From Candidatus Kapaibacterium sp. (GTDB lineage Bacteria; Bacteroidota; Ignavibacteria; Kapaibacteriales; NICIL-2), in contig BPHJ01000001.1 in the NCBI GenBank assembly GCA_026003475.1, forward strand, positions 320,545-384,544: a stretch of 64,000 nt of DNA, in the 5' to 3' direction. Positions within the stretch are counted from its first letter, which is position 1. Each line of letters opens with the position of its first letter. The notes beneath the pieces are model-generated. The model did no database searches. It was not told the origin of the DNA and worked only from the letters and a program-made list of their open reading frames with translations. Position numbers and translations under genes: made by a program. Shown piece by piece: positions 1 to 8,485 of this stretch.

Positions 1-1
1 C

Positions 2-982
2 TACACACAAGCCCTTGAGTACAAACGTCGCATGGAAGGCACCGGCGGCATCGTTGCTCTCTACAGCTTTTCGAGCAATATGACCATTCGTGCCGGCGAC
101 CTCCACACCGACCCCGATGTTACGCTCATTGGTGGCGACGAGGCGTTTTTCCCGCTTCGAAATTTCCAGCTTGCTGCCGGACGTCCACTGGTTGCAGAAG
201 ACATCTCCCACGCACGGATGGTCGCTGTCATCGGCAACGACGTTCGGCAGGAGTTGTTTCCCGCCGGCACAGATCCAATCGGCAAGGAAATTCAGATTCG
301 GAACTATCGCTTCGTTGTCGTCGGTGTGCTCGCACCAAAGGGAGGAGTTTTCGGGCAGAGCCAGGACAATATGGTCGTTGTCCCGATCCCTGTTTTTGTT
401 CGCACCTACGCTGAGGAGTGGCGGTATTCGGTGACGATCTTTGTTGGTGCCGAAAGTCAGCCGCACTTGGAACAGCTCTTCGATGAGAGCATCGGTATCA
501 TGCGCAGTATCCGGAACGTTCGTCCCACCGAGGAGAACGACTTCGAGATTGAGCAACTTGCTTCGATCGTTGCCCAGATGAATTCGTTTTTGCGCTTTGT
601 TGGGTTGTTCGGTGCGTTTTGCGGAGCCATTGCGCTGGTTGCTGCTGGTGTCGGGATCATGAACATCATGCTCATCAGCGTCAAGGAGCGCACGCGCGAG
701 ATCGGCATCCGCAAAGCGATCGGTGCAACGGTGCGTTCGATCCTCTGGCAGTTTTTAATCGAGGCAGTTGTGCTCTGCCAAGTTGGGGCGCTCGGAGGCA
801 TCGTGTTAGGCATTGGATTGAGCGTGCTGCTAACGACGGTTGTTGGGGTTGGGTTTGTTATCCCGCTTGGTTGGGCAGTCGGCAGTATGGCGGCATGCAC
901 GCTTGTCGGCGTTAGTTTTGGAGCGTACCCTGCGTGGAGAGCAGCCAAACTCAGCCCTATCGAAGCGCTGCGGTACGAGTAG
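2..982 (+). CDS. MacB/FtsX-type ABC transporter permease, 5'-truncated
   Basis: The reading frame is open to the left edge of the window, so the start and the first membrane helix lie outside; about 326 residues remain. The first ~170 form a periplasmic MacB_PCD-like domain. Then come three hydrophobic segments typical of an FtsX domain. The conserved cytoplasmic motif VKERTREIGIRKAIGA lies between the first and second of them. Such permeases pair with a LolD/MacB-type ATPase to drive lipoprotein release or efflux by a mechanotransmission mechanism. The partner ATPase is not visible here and probably lies upstream. The family assignment is solid; the substrate cannot be told. The stop is 16 bp before the likely start of the next gene, so the two may be co-transcribed. 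Confidence 0.88.
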   Translation, partial: YTQALEYKRRMEGTGGIVALYSFSSNMTIRAGDLHTDPDVTLIGGDEAFFPLRNFQLAAGRPLVAEDISHARMVAVIGNDVRQELFPAGTDPIGKEIQIRNYRFVVVGVLAPKGGVFGQSQDNMVVVPIPVFVRTYAEEWRYSVTIFVGAESQPHLEQLFDESIGIMRSIRNVRPTEENDFEIEQLASIVAQMNSFLRFVGLFGAFCGAIALVAAGVGIMNIMLISVKERTREIGIRKAIGATVRSILWQFLIEAVVLCQVGALGGIVLGIGLSVLLTTVVGVGFVIPLGWAVGSMAACTLVGVSFGAYPAWRAAKLSPIEALRYE

Positions 983-998
983 TACTCACCACTTTCCT

Positions 999-2507
999 GT
1001 GACTGTGACACCCATTGCCCGGCGCATTATCGCACGCATCCATCCAGCACGATTTACCCGCGACGGTGACTATCGCGTTTCGATCGAACAATTGTTGCTC
1101 CGAGGGGTCGGTGGTTTTTGCCTTTTCGACGGAACCATCGAGGATGCGGTTGAAACGATTGGGACACTCCGTTCTACGGCAGACTATCCGCTGGTGTTTG
1201 CTATCGATGCCGAAACTGGTTTGGGCATGCGGCTCGAAGATGCTGTTGAGTTCCCCCATGCATTCGCAATTGGACGGCAGCCACCTGCCGTCACCGAACA
1301 GGTCGCAGCAGCAATCGCTCAGAGCCTTCGCGGGCTGGGCATCGCCTGGAACTTTGCACCTGTGGCAGACATTGCCACAAACCCAAACAATCCCATCATT
1401 GGAATTCGCGCGTTCGGGACCGAGCCACAGCAGGTTGTCGAACATGTGCAGGCATGGATCCGTGCACAGCAACGCGAAGGTGTTGCTGCCTGTGCCAAGC
1501 ACTTCCCTGGCCATGGCGATGCTGCAACGGATTCCCACGCCGAGCTCCCGACGATTACCGCCTCGCTTGAGTTGATTACGCAACGAGAGCTTGTTCCCTT
1601 TTATGCCGCTATCAAAGAGGGGGTGGCATCAGTCATGGTCGGACACCTCTCGGTTCCTGCCATCGGTGTTCCGGTAGGAGAGCTGGCCTCGCTGTCGCCT
1701 GCAGCAATACGCGAATTGCTCCGCCAACGCTTGGGATATGACGGCGTCATTGTTACCGATGCACTCGATATGCAGCCGGTCACCGAGCGCTATGGGAGTG
1801 GTCACGCAGTAGTTGCTGCCTTTGCTGCTGGAGCTGACGTTGCCTTAGTACCTGCCAATCCGATCGAGGCAATTGAAGCGGCAGAACATGCCCTAACCAA
1901 TGGGGAACTGTCTCTGGACGAGCATCGCAAAGCCATTGAGCGCCTCGAGCAAATAGCAACACAAAAGACTAACCATCAGCCAGGCATCATTGCACAAGAT
2001 TCGATTGCGCAACTTGCGCTGAATGTCGCCAGCGGTGCCCTTCGCATTGCGGGCAATCAGGCTGTGCTGCCGCTGACCCAATATGCGCACATTGCGGCGT
2101 TTGCGGTCCTTCCCGAGGACGAACCGCTGGATGCACCGACAGAATTTTTTCGCTACCTTGCCGAGCTTTATCCAGGGAACATGGACGTTGCTTTCCTAAC
2201 ACCCTCGCTCGATCCAGATGATGCAGCCGCGCACGTAGTTGGGACTGCCGATGCAGAGTGCGTCGTTGTTGCCGTCTTCGAGCGGCCGCGTGCTTTTGCT
2301 CGACGGTTACGCCCTTCGGCAGTGCTCGAGCGTGCAGTCGAACAGGTATCAGAGGGCAAGCGGCGCGTGCTCCTCATTGCCGGTACGCCACAGACGGAGC
2401 TGCAGTATCGGGCAGATGTGGTTGTGTGGACGTTTTCCGATCGGAGTCCGTCGTGTGCAGCCGCGGCATTGCTGCTTACGCGCGGGATTGCTCAGGACCA
2501 GTGGTGA
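999..2507 (+). CDS. Glycoside hydrolase family 3, NagZ-like beta-N-acetylhexosaminidase
   Basis: About 502 residues. The NagZ signature KHFPGHGDAATDSH lies near residues 167-180, with the loop Asp/His dyad that acts as acid/base in this subfamily. VIVTDALDM near residues 251-258 holds the likely nucleophile Asp254. Residues ~360-502 form an additional C-terminal domain. NagZ-type enzymes release N-acetylglucosamine from muropeptides or other glycans. No convincing signal peptide is visible, suggesting cytoplasmic action, but the N-terminus is uncertain. I chose GTG at 999; GTG at 1005 is equally possible, and the frame stays open further upstream inside the permease gene, where the translation looks like shadow sequence. 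No clear Shine-Dalgarno is present. Role in peptidoglycan recycling is inferred from the family. Confidence 0.88.
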   Translation: MTVTPIARRIIARIHPARFTRDGDYRVSIEQLLLRGVGGFCLFDGTIEDAVETIGTLRSTADYPLVFAIDAETGLGMRLEDAVEFPHAFAIGRQPPAVTEQVAAAIAQSLRGLGIAWNFAPVADIATNPNNPIIGIRAFGTEPQQVVEHVQAWIRAQQREGVAACAKHFPGHGDAATDSHAELPTITASLELITQRELVPFYAAIKEGVASVMVGHLSVPAIGVPVGELASLSPAAIRELLRQRLGYDGVIVTDALDMQPVTERYGSGHAVVAAFAAGADVALVPANPIEAIEAAEHALTNGELSLDEHRKAIERLEQIATQKTNHQPGIIAQDSIAQLALNVASGALRIAGNQAVLPLTQYAHIAAFAVLPEDEPLDAPTEFFRYLAELYPGNMDVAFLTPSLDPDDAAAHVVGTADAECVVVAVFERPRAFARRLRPSAVLERAVEQVSEGKRRVLLIAGTPQTELQYRADVVVWTFSDRSPSCAAAALLLTRGIAQDQW

Positions 2508-2668
2508 TGTGGTTGCCGCATCCAACGGCGCAAAAAAAATTCCCCTCACCTGTTACAATGGAGCTTGTTTTTGACTGTACTATCTGTGAGGAGGTGCACC
2601 AATCCTGTGCAGTGCCTTTTGGTCCCTGTTCATCCTTCTGGGTGCTCAGCCAAGTCGTGGGTTGTTGT

Positions 2669-3436
2669 TCACTGGTCGGTTGCTTTCGGTGGAGACCACC
2701 CAGGACGTTTCCAACTGATTAGCTCGATGTCGGCGCTTCCCAAGTAAAGCTTCATTTTCGCTTTGATGGGGATGCGGGCATCGTCGTCGCTGAACCACCC
2801 TTCGAATGAACCTGTTACGCCATAGACGCCGGTCCAGTTTGCTTCGCCGTCGAAGTACACCGTCCGCACTGGATACGAAACAGCATCAATCGTTGTGGGG
2901 ACGACCTTGCCAGTAAAGTTGATTTTGGTCCAGGCGGTGTCTTCGCGGACGATGGTCGGAATCCATGCAGTTCGTTTGCTGTAGAGGAGCTGCCGCGCGG
3001 CATAGAGGATCGTCAGCCCGTCGGTGTACTTGCGCTTGATCTCGAAGACGCGTTCATCGGTTTTCTGGCGATCTTTCCAGGTAGCAGTAGTGATGCGGCG
3101 CTGGTCGTAGTCGAAGGTGTATTTGGTGTACTCACCGTCGAGTTTGTTCTGTGCGACAAATTGCAACGATGCCAGCGCGGTTGGTTCCATCCATGACTCA
3201 TACACCACGTGGAGGGCCAAAAACGGAATGCCCTCGCGCGAATCAATGTAGGCAGTGCACTTGAACGCGGGTTTGCCGAGAGCTTCGTGGCGACCCTCGT
3301 TGACGATGCGAATGGTGCCCAGTTGGATGCCTAAGTACGAGACGCTGTAGGTGAGTTCTTCACCGGGCACAAGGACTTGAGCGCGTGCGCTGGCAAGCAG
3401 AACAAGCAGCCAGCAAATCAATGCAGGACGAGACAT
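2669..3436 (-). CDS. DUF3108 family periplasmic protein
   Basis: About 255 residues, starting with an apparent signal peptide (MSRPALICWLLVLLASARA) that supports the ATG at 3436 over an in-frame TTG at 3475. The mature part begins VLVPGEELTYSVSYLGI and is rich in beta-strands, matching the DUF3108 pattern of an exported beta-barrel-like or lipid-binding-like fold. Its function is not established. It lies 35 bp downstream of the CtpA-type protease on the same strand and probably shares its transcript. It faces the GH3 gene tail to tail across a 161-bp gap in which I see no clear terminator. DUF3108 members in FCB bacteria are often near cell-envelope genes, but no specific role can be read here. 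Confidence 0.8.
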   Translation of the reverse strand: MSRPALICWLLVLLASARAQVLVPGEELTYSVSYLGIQLGTIRIVNEGRHEALGKPAFKCTAYIDSREGIPFLALHVVYESWMEPTALASLQFVAQNKLDGEYTKYTFDYDQRRITTATWKDRQKTDERVFEIKRKYTDGLTILYAARQLLYSKRTAWIPTIVREDTAWTKINFTGKVVPTTIDAVSYPVRTVYFDGEANWTGVYGVTGSFEGWFSDDDARIPIKAKMKLYLGSADIELISWKRPGWSPPKATDQ

Positions 3437-3471
3437 ACCGATGTGATGGAAGGGTAGAGTACGGGAAACAA

Positions 3472-5082
3472 TCAATTCAAGCGCGCGATTCTGGCTGCCT
3501 CTGGAAGCAGCTCGATCGCTTTCCGAAGCTGCCGGTCGAGTGGGAGGTACATCAGCGATGATCCGTTGCTGCCGAAGAGTCCGTAGGCAACGCGTGCCTT
3601 CAGTTCGGTGCGGATGAAATCAGCATCTTGTCGGTAGAGCTCCTCGTTCCACTCGATCCCTTTCTTGGTGGCAAGCGCCTTGAGTCCGGCAACCATATCG
3701 TCGCCGACGCTGAACTCCTGCGCGAACTTGTAGATGTCGTCGCCATAGCGCTGGTGGAGTTGGGTGCTATGGGTTTTGAGGTATTCGTTGGTGACGTATT
3801 CGAAGAATATCCCTTTGCTGCGAAGTTGGCGGCTGAGCGTATTGATCGTATCGCTTTTGACGAAATAGTCCGGCGTGATGCCACCGCCACCATAGACTTT
3901 CCGCCCGCTGAGGGTCTTGAAGACTGGACGGGTAGTGTCGATTTTCTCCGACTCGTGGGAGATGTTGTTTTCTTCGTCGAGTTCGAGACGTCCCTCGCCG
4001 CGGTAGTACTTGTCTTTGTCTTTGTAGGGGCGTTGGATGAGGCGTCCCGATGGGGTGTAATACCGGGCGATCGTGAGCCGCAAGCCGGAGCCATCACCGA
4101 GTTCGTACTGCCGTTGGACGAGCCCCTTGCCAAAGGATGTCTCGCCGACAATCAAGCCACGATCGAGGTCCTGGAGAGCGCCCGAGACGATTTCGCTGGC
4201 AGAGGCAGAGCCGCCGTTGATGAGGACCACTACTGGCGTTTTTTCCAACGATCCACCGCTGGTGGATGTATAGACTTCCTCAAACTCCGGACGGCGTGCT
4301 TTGGTGTACACGATCTTGTAGCCAGCGGGAATGAACTCATCGGCAATAAGGCGGGCTTGGTCCATGTAGCCGCCAGGATTATTCCGCAGGTCCAGCACCA
4401 AACGCTTCATGCCTTGCTCACGAAGTTTGGCAACGCCATCCATGAACTCGCGGTAGGTTGTTGCCGCAAAGCGATTGAGGGCAATGTAGCCAATGTCGGT
4501 GCCAGGAACCATGTAGGTTGCCGAAACGCTGTAGAGCGGAATCTTGTCGCGCGTGATGACAAAGTCCAACAGCTTTGGCTCTCCTTCTCGTTTGATGCTG
4601 ACGGTGACAATTGTCCCTTTGGGACCGCGCAGTTTCTTGGGGACGTCCTCGCGGGTGAGACCGACGGCATTCTCACCGTCAATCTTGACGATCTTGTCGC
4701 CCGGCAAAATACCCAACCGTTCCGAAGGTCCGCCAGCAATCGGTGAAACAATGGTGATGGTGTCGTTGATGATGTCGAACTCAACCCCGATTCCCTCGAA
4801 GCTGCCGCGGAAATCTTCTTCGACGCGCTTCATTTCCTTCGGCGGAATATAGACCGAGTGTGGGTCCAGCTCCGAGAGCATGCCTTTGATGGCTGCTTCG
4901 GTGAGCTTTTGGGTGTCCACTTCCTCAACGTAGTTCTTCGCCGCCATGTTGAGGATAGTGCTGAACTTTTCGACTTGGTCGTAGATGCTATCACCGGAGA
5001 CCAAGCGCGGTGCAACAACAGTACCGATTGCGATGCCAAGTATGACCGCGCTACTGAGGTAGAGCAACAGATGGCGTTTCAT
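3472..5082 (-). CDS. Carboxy-terminal processing protease, S41 family
   Basis: A 536-residue periplasmic serine protease of the CtpA/Prc family. Residues ~5-25 are a signal or anchor helix. A PDZ domain covers about residues 95-175 and includes GILPGDKIVKIDG. The peptidase domain contains DLRNNPGG (231-238), the nucleophile Ser294 in GSASASEIVSG and the general base Lys319 in GETSFGKG, the spacing of 25 expected from E. coli Prc. These enzymes cleave C-termini of exported proteins and hydrolases. A tail of some 180 residues follows the catalytic core. The start is an ATG (MKRHLLLYLSSAV). The gene precedes the DUF3108 gene with a 35-bp spacer. The substrate is unknown. Confidence 0.95.
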   Translation of the reverse strand: MKRHLLLYLSSAVILGIAIGTVVAPRLVSGDSIYDQVEKFSTILNMAAKNYVEEVDTQKLTEAAIKGMLSELDPHSVYIPPKEMKRVEEDFRGSFEGIGVEFDIINDTITIVSPIAGGPSERLGILPGDKIVKIDGENAVGLTREDVPKKLRGPKGTIVTVSIKREGEPKLLDFVITRDKIPLYSVSATYMVPGTDIGYIALNRFAATTYREFMDGVAKLREQGMKRLVLDLRNNPGGYMDQARLIADEFIPAGYKIVYTKARRPEFEEVYTSTSGGSLEKTPVVVLINGGSASASEIVSGALQDLDRGLIVGETSFGKGLVQRQYELGDGSGLRLTIARYYTPSGRLIQRPYKDKDKYYRGEGRLELDEENNISHESEKIDTTRPVFKTLSGRKVYGGGGITPDYFVKSDTINTLSRQLRSKGIFFEYVTNEYLKTHSTQLHQRYGDDIYKFAQEFSVGDDMVAGLKALATKKGIEWNEELYRQDADFIRTELKARVAYGLFGSNGSSLMYLPLDRQLRKAIELLPEAARIARLN

Positions 5083-5197
5083 GCGATAGAAAACTCAAAG
5101 TGATCACACGGGAGCGTGCAGCAGTGATTTGCGTTTTGCAACGAGTCTGCACGCGCGCTCGCGCATGCAAGACGGACAGAAGCCGTGCTCGATTGCA

Positions 5198-5560
5198 TTA
5201 GCGCTGCCGGTGGACAACTATGGCATACTGGACTGGCTTTGCGGTTGCATTCGTTTCGATCGCAAGTTCGACTGTGCCAACGGTATCTTGCCAGGCATTG
5301 GTGTTGACCTGCACAGCAATCCGTCCCACTTCGAGCGGATAGATCGGATTGTTGAGCACCGTTGCTGCAGCACACTTGCATGATGGTACGATGCGACGAA
5401 TCTCCACGGGCTCACCACCATGGTTGAGAACTTGCACCGTGCCATGAGCAAACCCACTGCTATCGGCATGCAACACCAGCCGTGGCGGAAGCAACCGAAG
5501 CTCTGGTGGCGCCTGTTGGATCGTTAGCGCACTGAACACGGCAAATAGGAGCAGCATCAT
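5198..5560 (-). CDS. DUF1573 domain protein, exported
   Basis: About 120 residues. ATG at 5560 gives a signal peptide starting MMLLLFAVFSALTIQQA; a TTG further upstream would add 12 non-typical residues. The mature part matches DUF1573, an immunoglobulin-like beta fold common in Bacteroidota, with the motif VPSCKCAAAT (the Cys-x-Cys is characteristic) and a preceding segment about gene/backbone phrases such as VQVLNHGGEPVEIRRI. Members are periplasmic or surface proteins of unknown function. It sits 115 bp upstream of the CtpA-type protease on the same strand, so shared transcription is possible. The residues between position 5561 and 5792 hold no other gene that I can support. Confidence 0.78.
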   Translation of the reverse strand: MMLLLFAVFSALTIQQAPPELRLLPPRLVLHADSSGFAHGTVQVLNHGGEPVEIRRIVPSCKCAAATVLNNPIYPLEVGRIAVQVNTNAWQDTVGTVELAIETNATAKPVQYAIVVHRQR

Positions 5561-5699
5561 GGGCTGTACCGCGGAGGTCCTACACGCACGGTGCAAATCT
5601 ACAATACACCGTTGACCAATGGCGATAGAATTCCAAAAAAGGTTGGTTTGGTATTTTCGCTTGCGTCGTGTTCAACAATCGCTTTCGCGGTAATCTGCG

Positions 5700-5710
5700 A
5701 AAGGAGGTGA
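5700..5710 (+). promoter_or_regulatory. Perfect Shine-Dalgarno-like sequence without an obvious start codon
   Basis: AAAGGAGGTGA matches the full anti-Shine-Dalgarno tail expected of 16S rRNA. At normal spacing downstream there is no ATG, GTG or TTG. It lies 83 bp upstream of the GTG chosen for the HNH gene, whose frame is open through it back to a stop at 5691. In a window where most genes lack visible Shine-Dalgarno sequences this is notable. It may mark a non-canonical start of the HNH protein or be chance. Confidence 0.35.
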
Positions 5711-5792
5711 ATCTGCCTTCGGCTCACGCAGCTTTACACCAATTGCCAATGGGTATCACCAGCATCTGGCACCACCGATCAGCAGTGGGCGG

Positions 5793-6284
5793 GTGTTGGT
5801 CCTCAACCAAAGCTACGAGCCAATTTCGATCTGCAGTGTCAAGAAAGCCCTGACGCTGCTGTTTCTGGACAAAGCCGAATTGGTCGAATCGCGCAATGGG
5901 AGCGTTGTGCGGTCGGTGCGTGCGGTCTATCCCTTCCCCAGCGTCATTCGTTTGCAGGCATATATTCGGGTGCCATACAAGAAAATCGAGTTGTCGCGAC
6001 GCAATATCCTCCGACGGGATGGCTTTGCCTGTCAGTACTGCGGCACGCGGTCGGTGCCACTGACCATAGACCACGTCATTCCACGATCGCGCGGTGGAAC
6101 TGATTCGTGGGAAAATTTAGTGACCGCCTGCATTCCCTGCAACAACCGCAAAGGTAATCGCACACCCGACGAAGCGGGGATGCGATTGCGTTCGATTCCC
6201 CGAAAGCCCAATCACATCATCTTTCTGCGTAACTTCATGGGGTCGGTCGAACTGGAATGGCGTCCCTACTTGTTTGCAGACTGA
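5793..6284 (+). CDS. HNH endonuclease family protein
   Basis: About 163 residues beginning VLVLNQSYEPISICSVKKA, the usual N-terminus of a family of small HNH proteins widespread in Chlorobiota, Bacteroidota and cyanobacteria. The HNH core lies at about residues 86-125: CQYCG, then TIDHVIPRSRGG, then CIPCNNRKG, so a zinc site of two CxxC pairs surrounds the catalytic His-Asn-His region. Biological role is not known; it is not linked to a restriction or mobile system here. GTG at 5793 is the only standard start in frame near the conserved N-terminus. Its last 19 bp overlap the 3' end of the convergent oxidoreductase gene. Confidence 0.85.
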   Translation: MLVLNQSYEPISICSVKKALTLLFLDKAELVESRNGSVVRSVRAVYPFPSVIRLQAYIRVPYKKIELSRRNILRRDGFACQYCGTRSVPLTIDHVIPRSRGGTDSWENLVTACIPCNNRKGNRTPDEAGMRLRSIPRKPNHIIFLRNFMGSVELEWRPYLFAD

Positions 6285-8443
6285 ACGGCTGGATCGAGCT
6301 CATGAAGCCGGACGAGCGCACCGCCGCGGCGGAGTGATTCCACGATGGCAAAGGTTGCCAGCGTAACTGCCCGTGCGTGCTGGTAGGGGATGGGCATCGG
6401 TTTTCCCTGCGCGACAGCCTCGACCGTTGCAGCTAATTCCTCCCTGTGGCCTTTGTCCCCACCAAAACGCAGCCGCTTGATGCGTCCTCCGCGTGCGAGT
6501 GTGACGCGGCGAAAATTGTCCATCACCGCGCTCGATTCCTGCGAGTAAACTTCGCACCATTCTTTGTCAAGCGAGCGATCGCCATTGCTCCAGTAGTGCA
6601 GTGTGCCGATGGAGCCGTCCGAAAAACGGATCAATGCCGAGACGGTGTCATGAGGAACACCCGGTGCTATCGGTGGAAGCGCCTGTGCACTCACTTCGAC
6701 CGGTAGTGCTCCTGTAAGTGCCACCATCACATCAATGCCATGGCATGCTTCGCCTATGATGCGTCCACCCTGCGCGGGGTCCTGAATCCACGAAGTCGGC
6801 GGCAGCGCACCAGCATTGAAACGATATGCGATCACCATTGGCGACTGCCGGTGGGCAAAATGATCAACGATGGCCTGAATAGCCGCGCTGAACCGACGAT
6901 TGAAACCAACCATGACACGCTCGCCAACGGCAGCAACCCGATGGTCAATGGCGGCAAGCTCATCAGGATGAATACATAGTGGCTTTTCGACGAAGACCGC
7001 CTTTCCTGCATCGAGTGCAGCCCAGACGTAAGCGGCATGGCTATCGTGGCGGCTGGCGCAAATGACCAGTTCGACAGCTTCGTCGGCGATTACTTGGTAG
7101 GCATCGGTTGTGCTGCGACGAAAGCCGAAATGACGGGCAGTGCTATGCGCCGATAGGGAGGATCGCGTGGCGACCGATTCAAACCGGACGGGAAGCCGCT
7201 CCAGCAAAGGCAACAGCGTGCTCTGCGCAAAGCTTCCCGCTCCGATGAAACCGATACCAACCGCACCGCTTCGGCGTCGGGATGGAGCAGGGTATTCAAC
7301 AACGCGCGATGGAATGCCCTGCTGGTCGGGATAGCAGAGAAGGACACCAACGACGCGCTCGCTCTCTGGCGATGCAATCAACTGGTATGCGCGTGTTGCT
7401 TCCGCAATGGGGAAACGGTGCGTCGTCAAATGCTCGATCCGGATGGCCTTGCGGGCAAGTGCATCCAGGAATGCCGCCATGTTTCGCTGTTCGGTCCAGC
7501 GTACGTACGCAGGCGGATAGTCTATGCCGTGCTCTTCGTAGAGCGGATCATAACGCCCTGGACCATAGCTACATGCAATGCGAAGCTCGAGTTCTTTTTC
7601 GTAGAACGGCGAGCGGGGAACGTTCATCCCTGTTGCGCCGACGATGACGACAGTGCCTTTTTTCCGCGCTGCCGCCAGTGCCAACTCTAACGGTTGATTT
7701 GATGGCGTGGATGCAGTGATAACGACAGCATCGGCTCCTAAGCCATGAGTCAACGACATGAGCGCAGGCAGACTGCTACGGTCGCTGGGCAGCACGACAT
7801 CGCAACCACTCAATCGAGCAAGGTCGAAAAGCTCTGGCCGTACATCCATTCCAACGACGCGGCAACCGCTGGCGCGGAGCAGAGCGCATGTCAGTTGTCC
7901 AATCAATCCCAAACCGATTACGAGAACTGTTTCTCCAAGTCGTGGTGCCGCTTGGCGAACACCCTGGAGAGCAATAGCGCCAATGGTCGTGTAGGCTGCT
8001 TCGTCGAAGTGGACGTTGTCCGGAATGTGTGCTGCCAAGTGCTTGGGTACAGCGATGAACTCGGCGTGGTTGGCATGCTGCGCTCCTGCACATGCGACGC
8101 GATCACCAACATTGAACTCAGGACAACGCGATTCGACGACGATCCCTGCTGCACTGTACCCAAGCGGACGGTAGGCATCGAGTCGTGCACGAACAGTTGC
8201 GATGGTAGCCCGCACACCATTGCGGCGGAGCATGTCTATGACGGTCCGTACTTGTTCTGGGTGCTTGCGCGCGCGTTCCAGCAATGATTGCTGCCCCGAT
8301 TGAATGCTGGCTCGTTCTGTGCCAACACTGAGCAGCGAACGCACCACCCGGACGAGGATCATCCCCTCGGCACACGTGGGCGGTGGAACGTGTTCGATCG
8401 AAACCTCGCCAGTGCGAAGGTGCTGAGCTACCTGCTGCATCAT
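6266..8443 (-). CDS. Bi-domain oxidoreductase: zinc-type alcohol dehydrogenase fused to Gfo/Idh/MocA dehydrogenase
   Basis: A 725-residue two-part protein. Residues ~1-370 are a medium-chain dehydrogenase (VLVIGLGLIGQL is the Rossmann motif). After a linker, residues ~390-725 are a Gfo/Idh/MocA enzyme (IGFIGAGSFAQ Rossmann motif, then EKPLCI, and GEACHGIDV holding the usual catalytic-region His). This architecture is known, usually in polysaccharide or LPS gene clusters, and is thought to oxidise or epimerise sugar substrates. No glycan cluster is seen beside it here. It follows the OmpA-like gene by 42 bp on the same strand and may share its transcript. The tandem Met at the start (8443 and 8440) leaves the exact start open by one codon. 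Confidence 0.9.
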   Translation of the reverse strand: MMQQVAQHLRTGEVSIEHVPPPTCAEGMILVRVVRSLLSVGTERASIQSGQQSLLERARKHPEQVRTVIDMLRRNGVRATIATVRARLDAYRPLGYSAAGIVVESRCPEFNVGDRVACAGAQHANHAEFIAVPKHLAAHIPDNVHFDEAAYTTIGAIALQGVRQAAPRLGETVLVIGLGLIGQLTCALLRASGCRVVGMDVRPELFDLARLSGCDVVLPSDRSSLPALMSLTHGLGADAVVITASTPSNQPLELALAAARKKGTVVIVGATGMNVPRSPFYEKELELRIACSYGPGRYDPLYEEHGIDYPPAYVRWTEQRNMAAFLDALARKAIRIEHLTTHRFPIAEATRAYQLIASPESERVVGVLLCYPDQQGIPSRVVEYPAPSRRRSGAVGIGFIGAGSFAQSTLLPLLERLPVRFESVATRSSLSAHSTARHFGFRRSTTDAYQVIADEAVELVICASRHDSHAAYVWAALDAGKAVFVEKPLCIHPDELAAIDHRVAAVGERVMVGFNRRFSAAIQAIVDHFAHRQSPMVIAYRFNAGALPPTSWIQDPAQGGRIIGEACHGIDVMVALTGALPVEVSAQALPPIAPGVPHDTVSALIRFSDGSIGTLHYWSNGDRSLDKEWCEVYSQESSAVMDNFRRVTLARGGRIKRLRFGGDKGHREELAATVEAVAQGKPMPIPYQHARAVTLATFAIVESLRRGGALVRLHELDPAVQSANK

Positions 8444-8485
8444 GGTGGCAAAATTAGGTGTCCGATGGTTGGGGGATGCCGCCTG

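Noticed and set aside
840-998. N-terminal extension of the GH3 frame into the permease gene
   Set aside because: The permease is conserved to its stop at 982 and the extra residues have no likeness to GH3 proteins.
2508-2668. Possible terminator between the GH3 and DUF3108 genes
   Set aside because: A short GCCG/CGGC pair is followed by A's rather than T's on the plus strand and the minus strand lacks a following T-tract.
2590-2747. GGAGGTG followed by a GTG and a 46-codon frame
   Set aside because: Its 3' half is antisense to the end of the DUF3108 gene and the peptide looks random; spacing to GTG is also long.
3628-4746. Long open frame (372 codons) on the plus strand
   Set aside because: It lies wholly antisense to the CtpA-type protease, whose catalytic motifs are intact; the translation has no recognisable domain.
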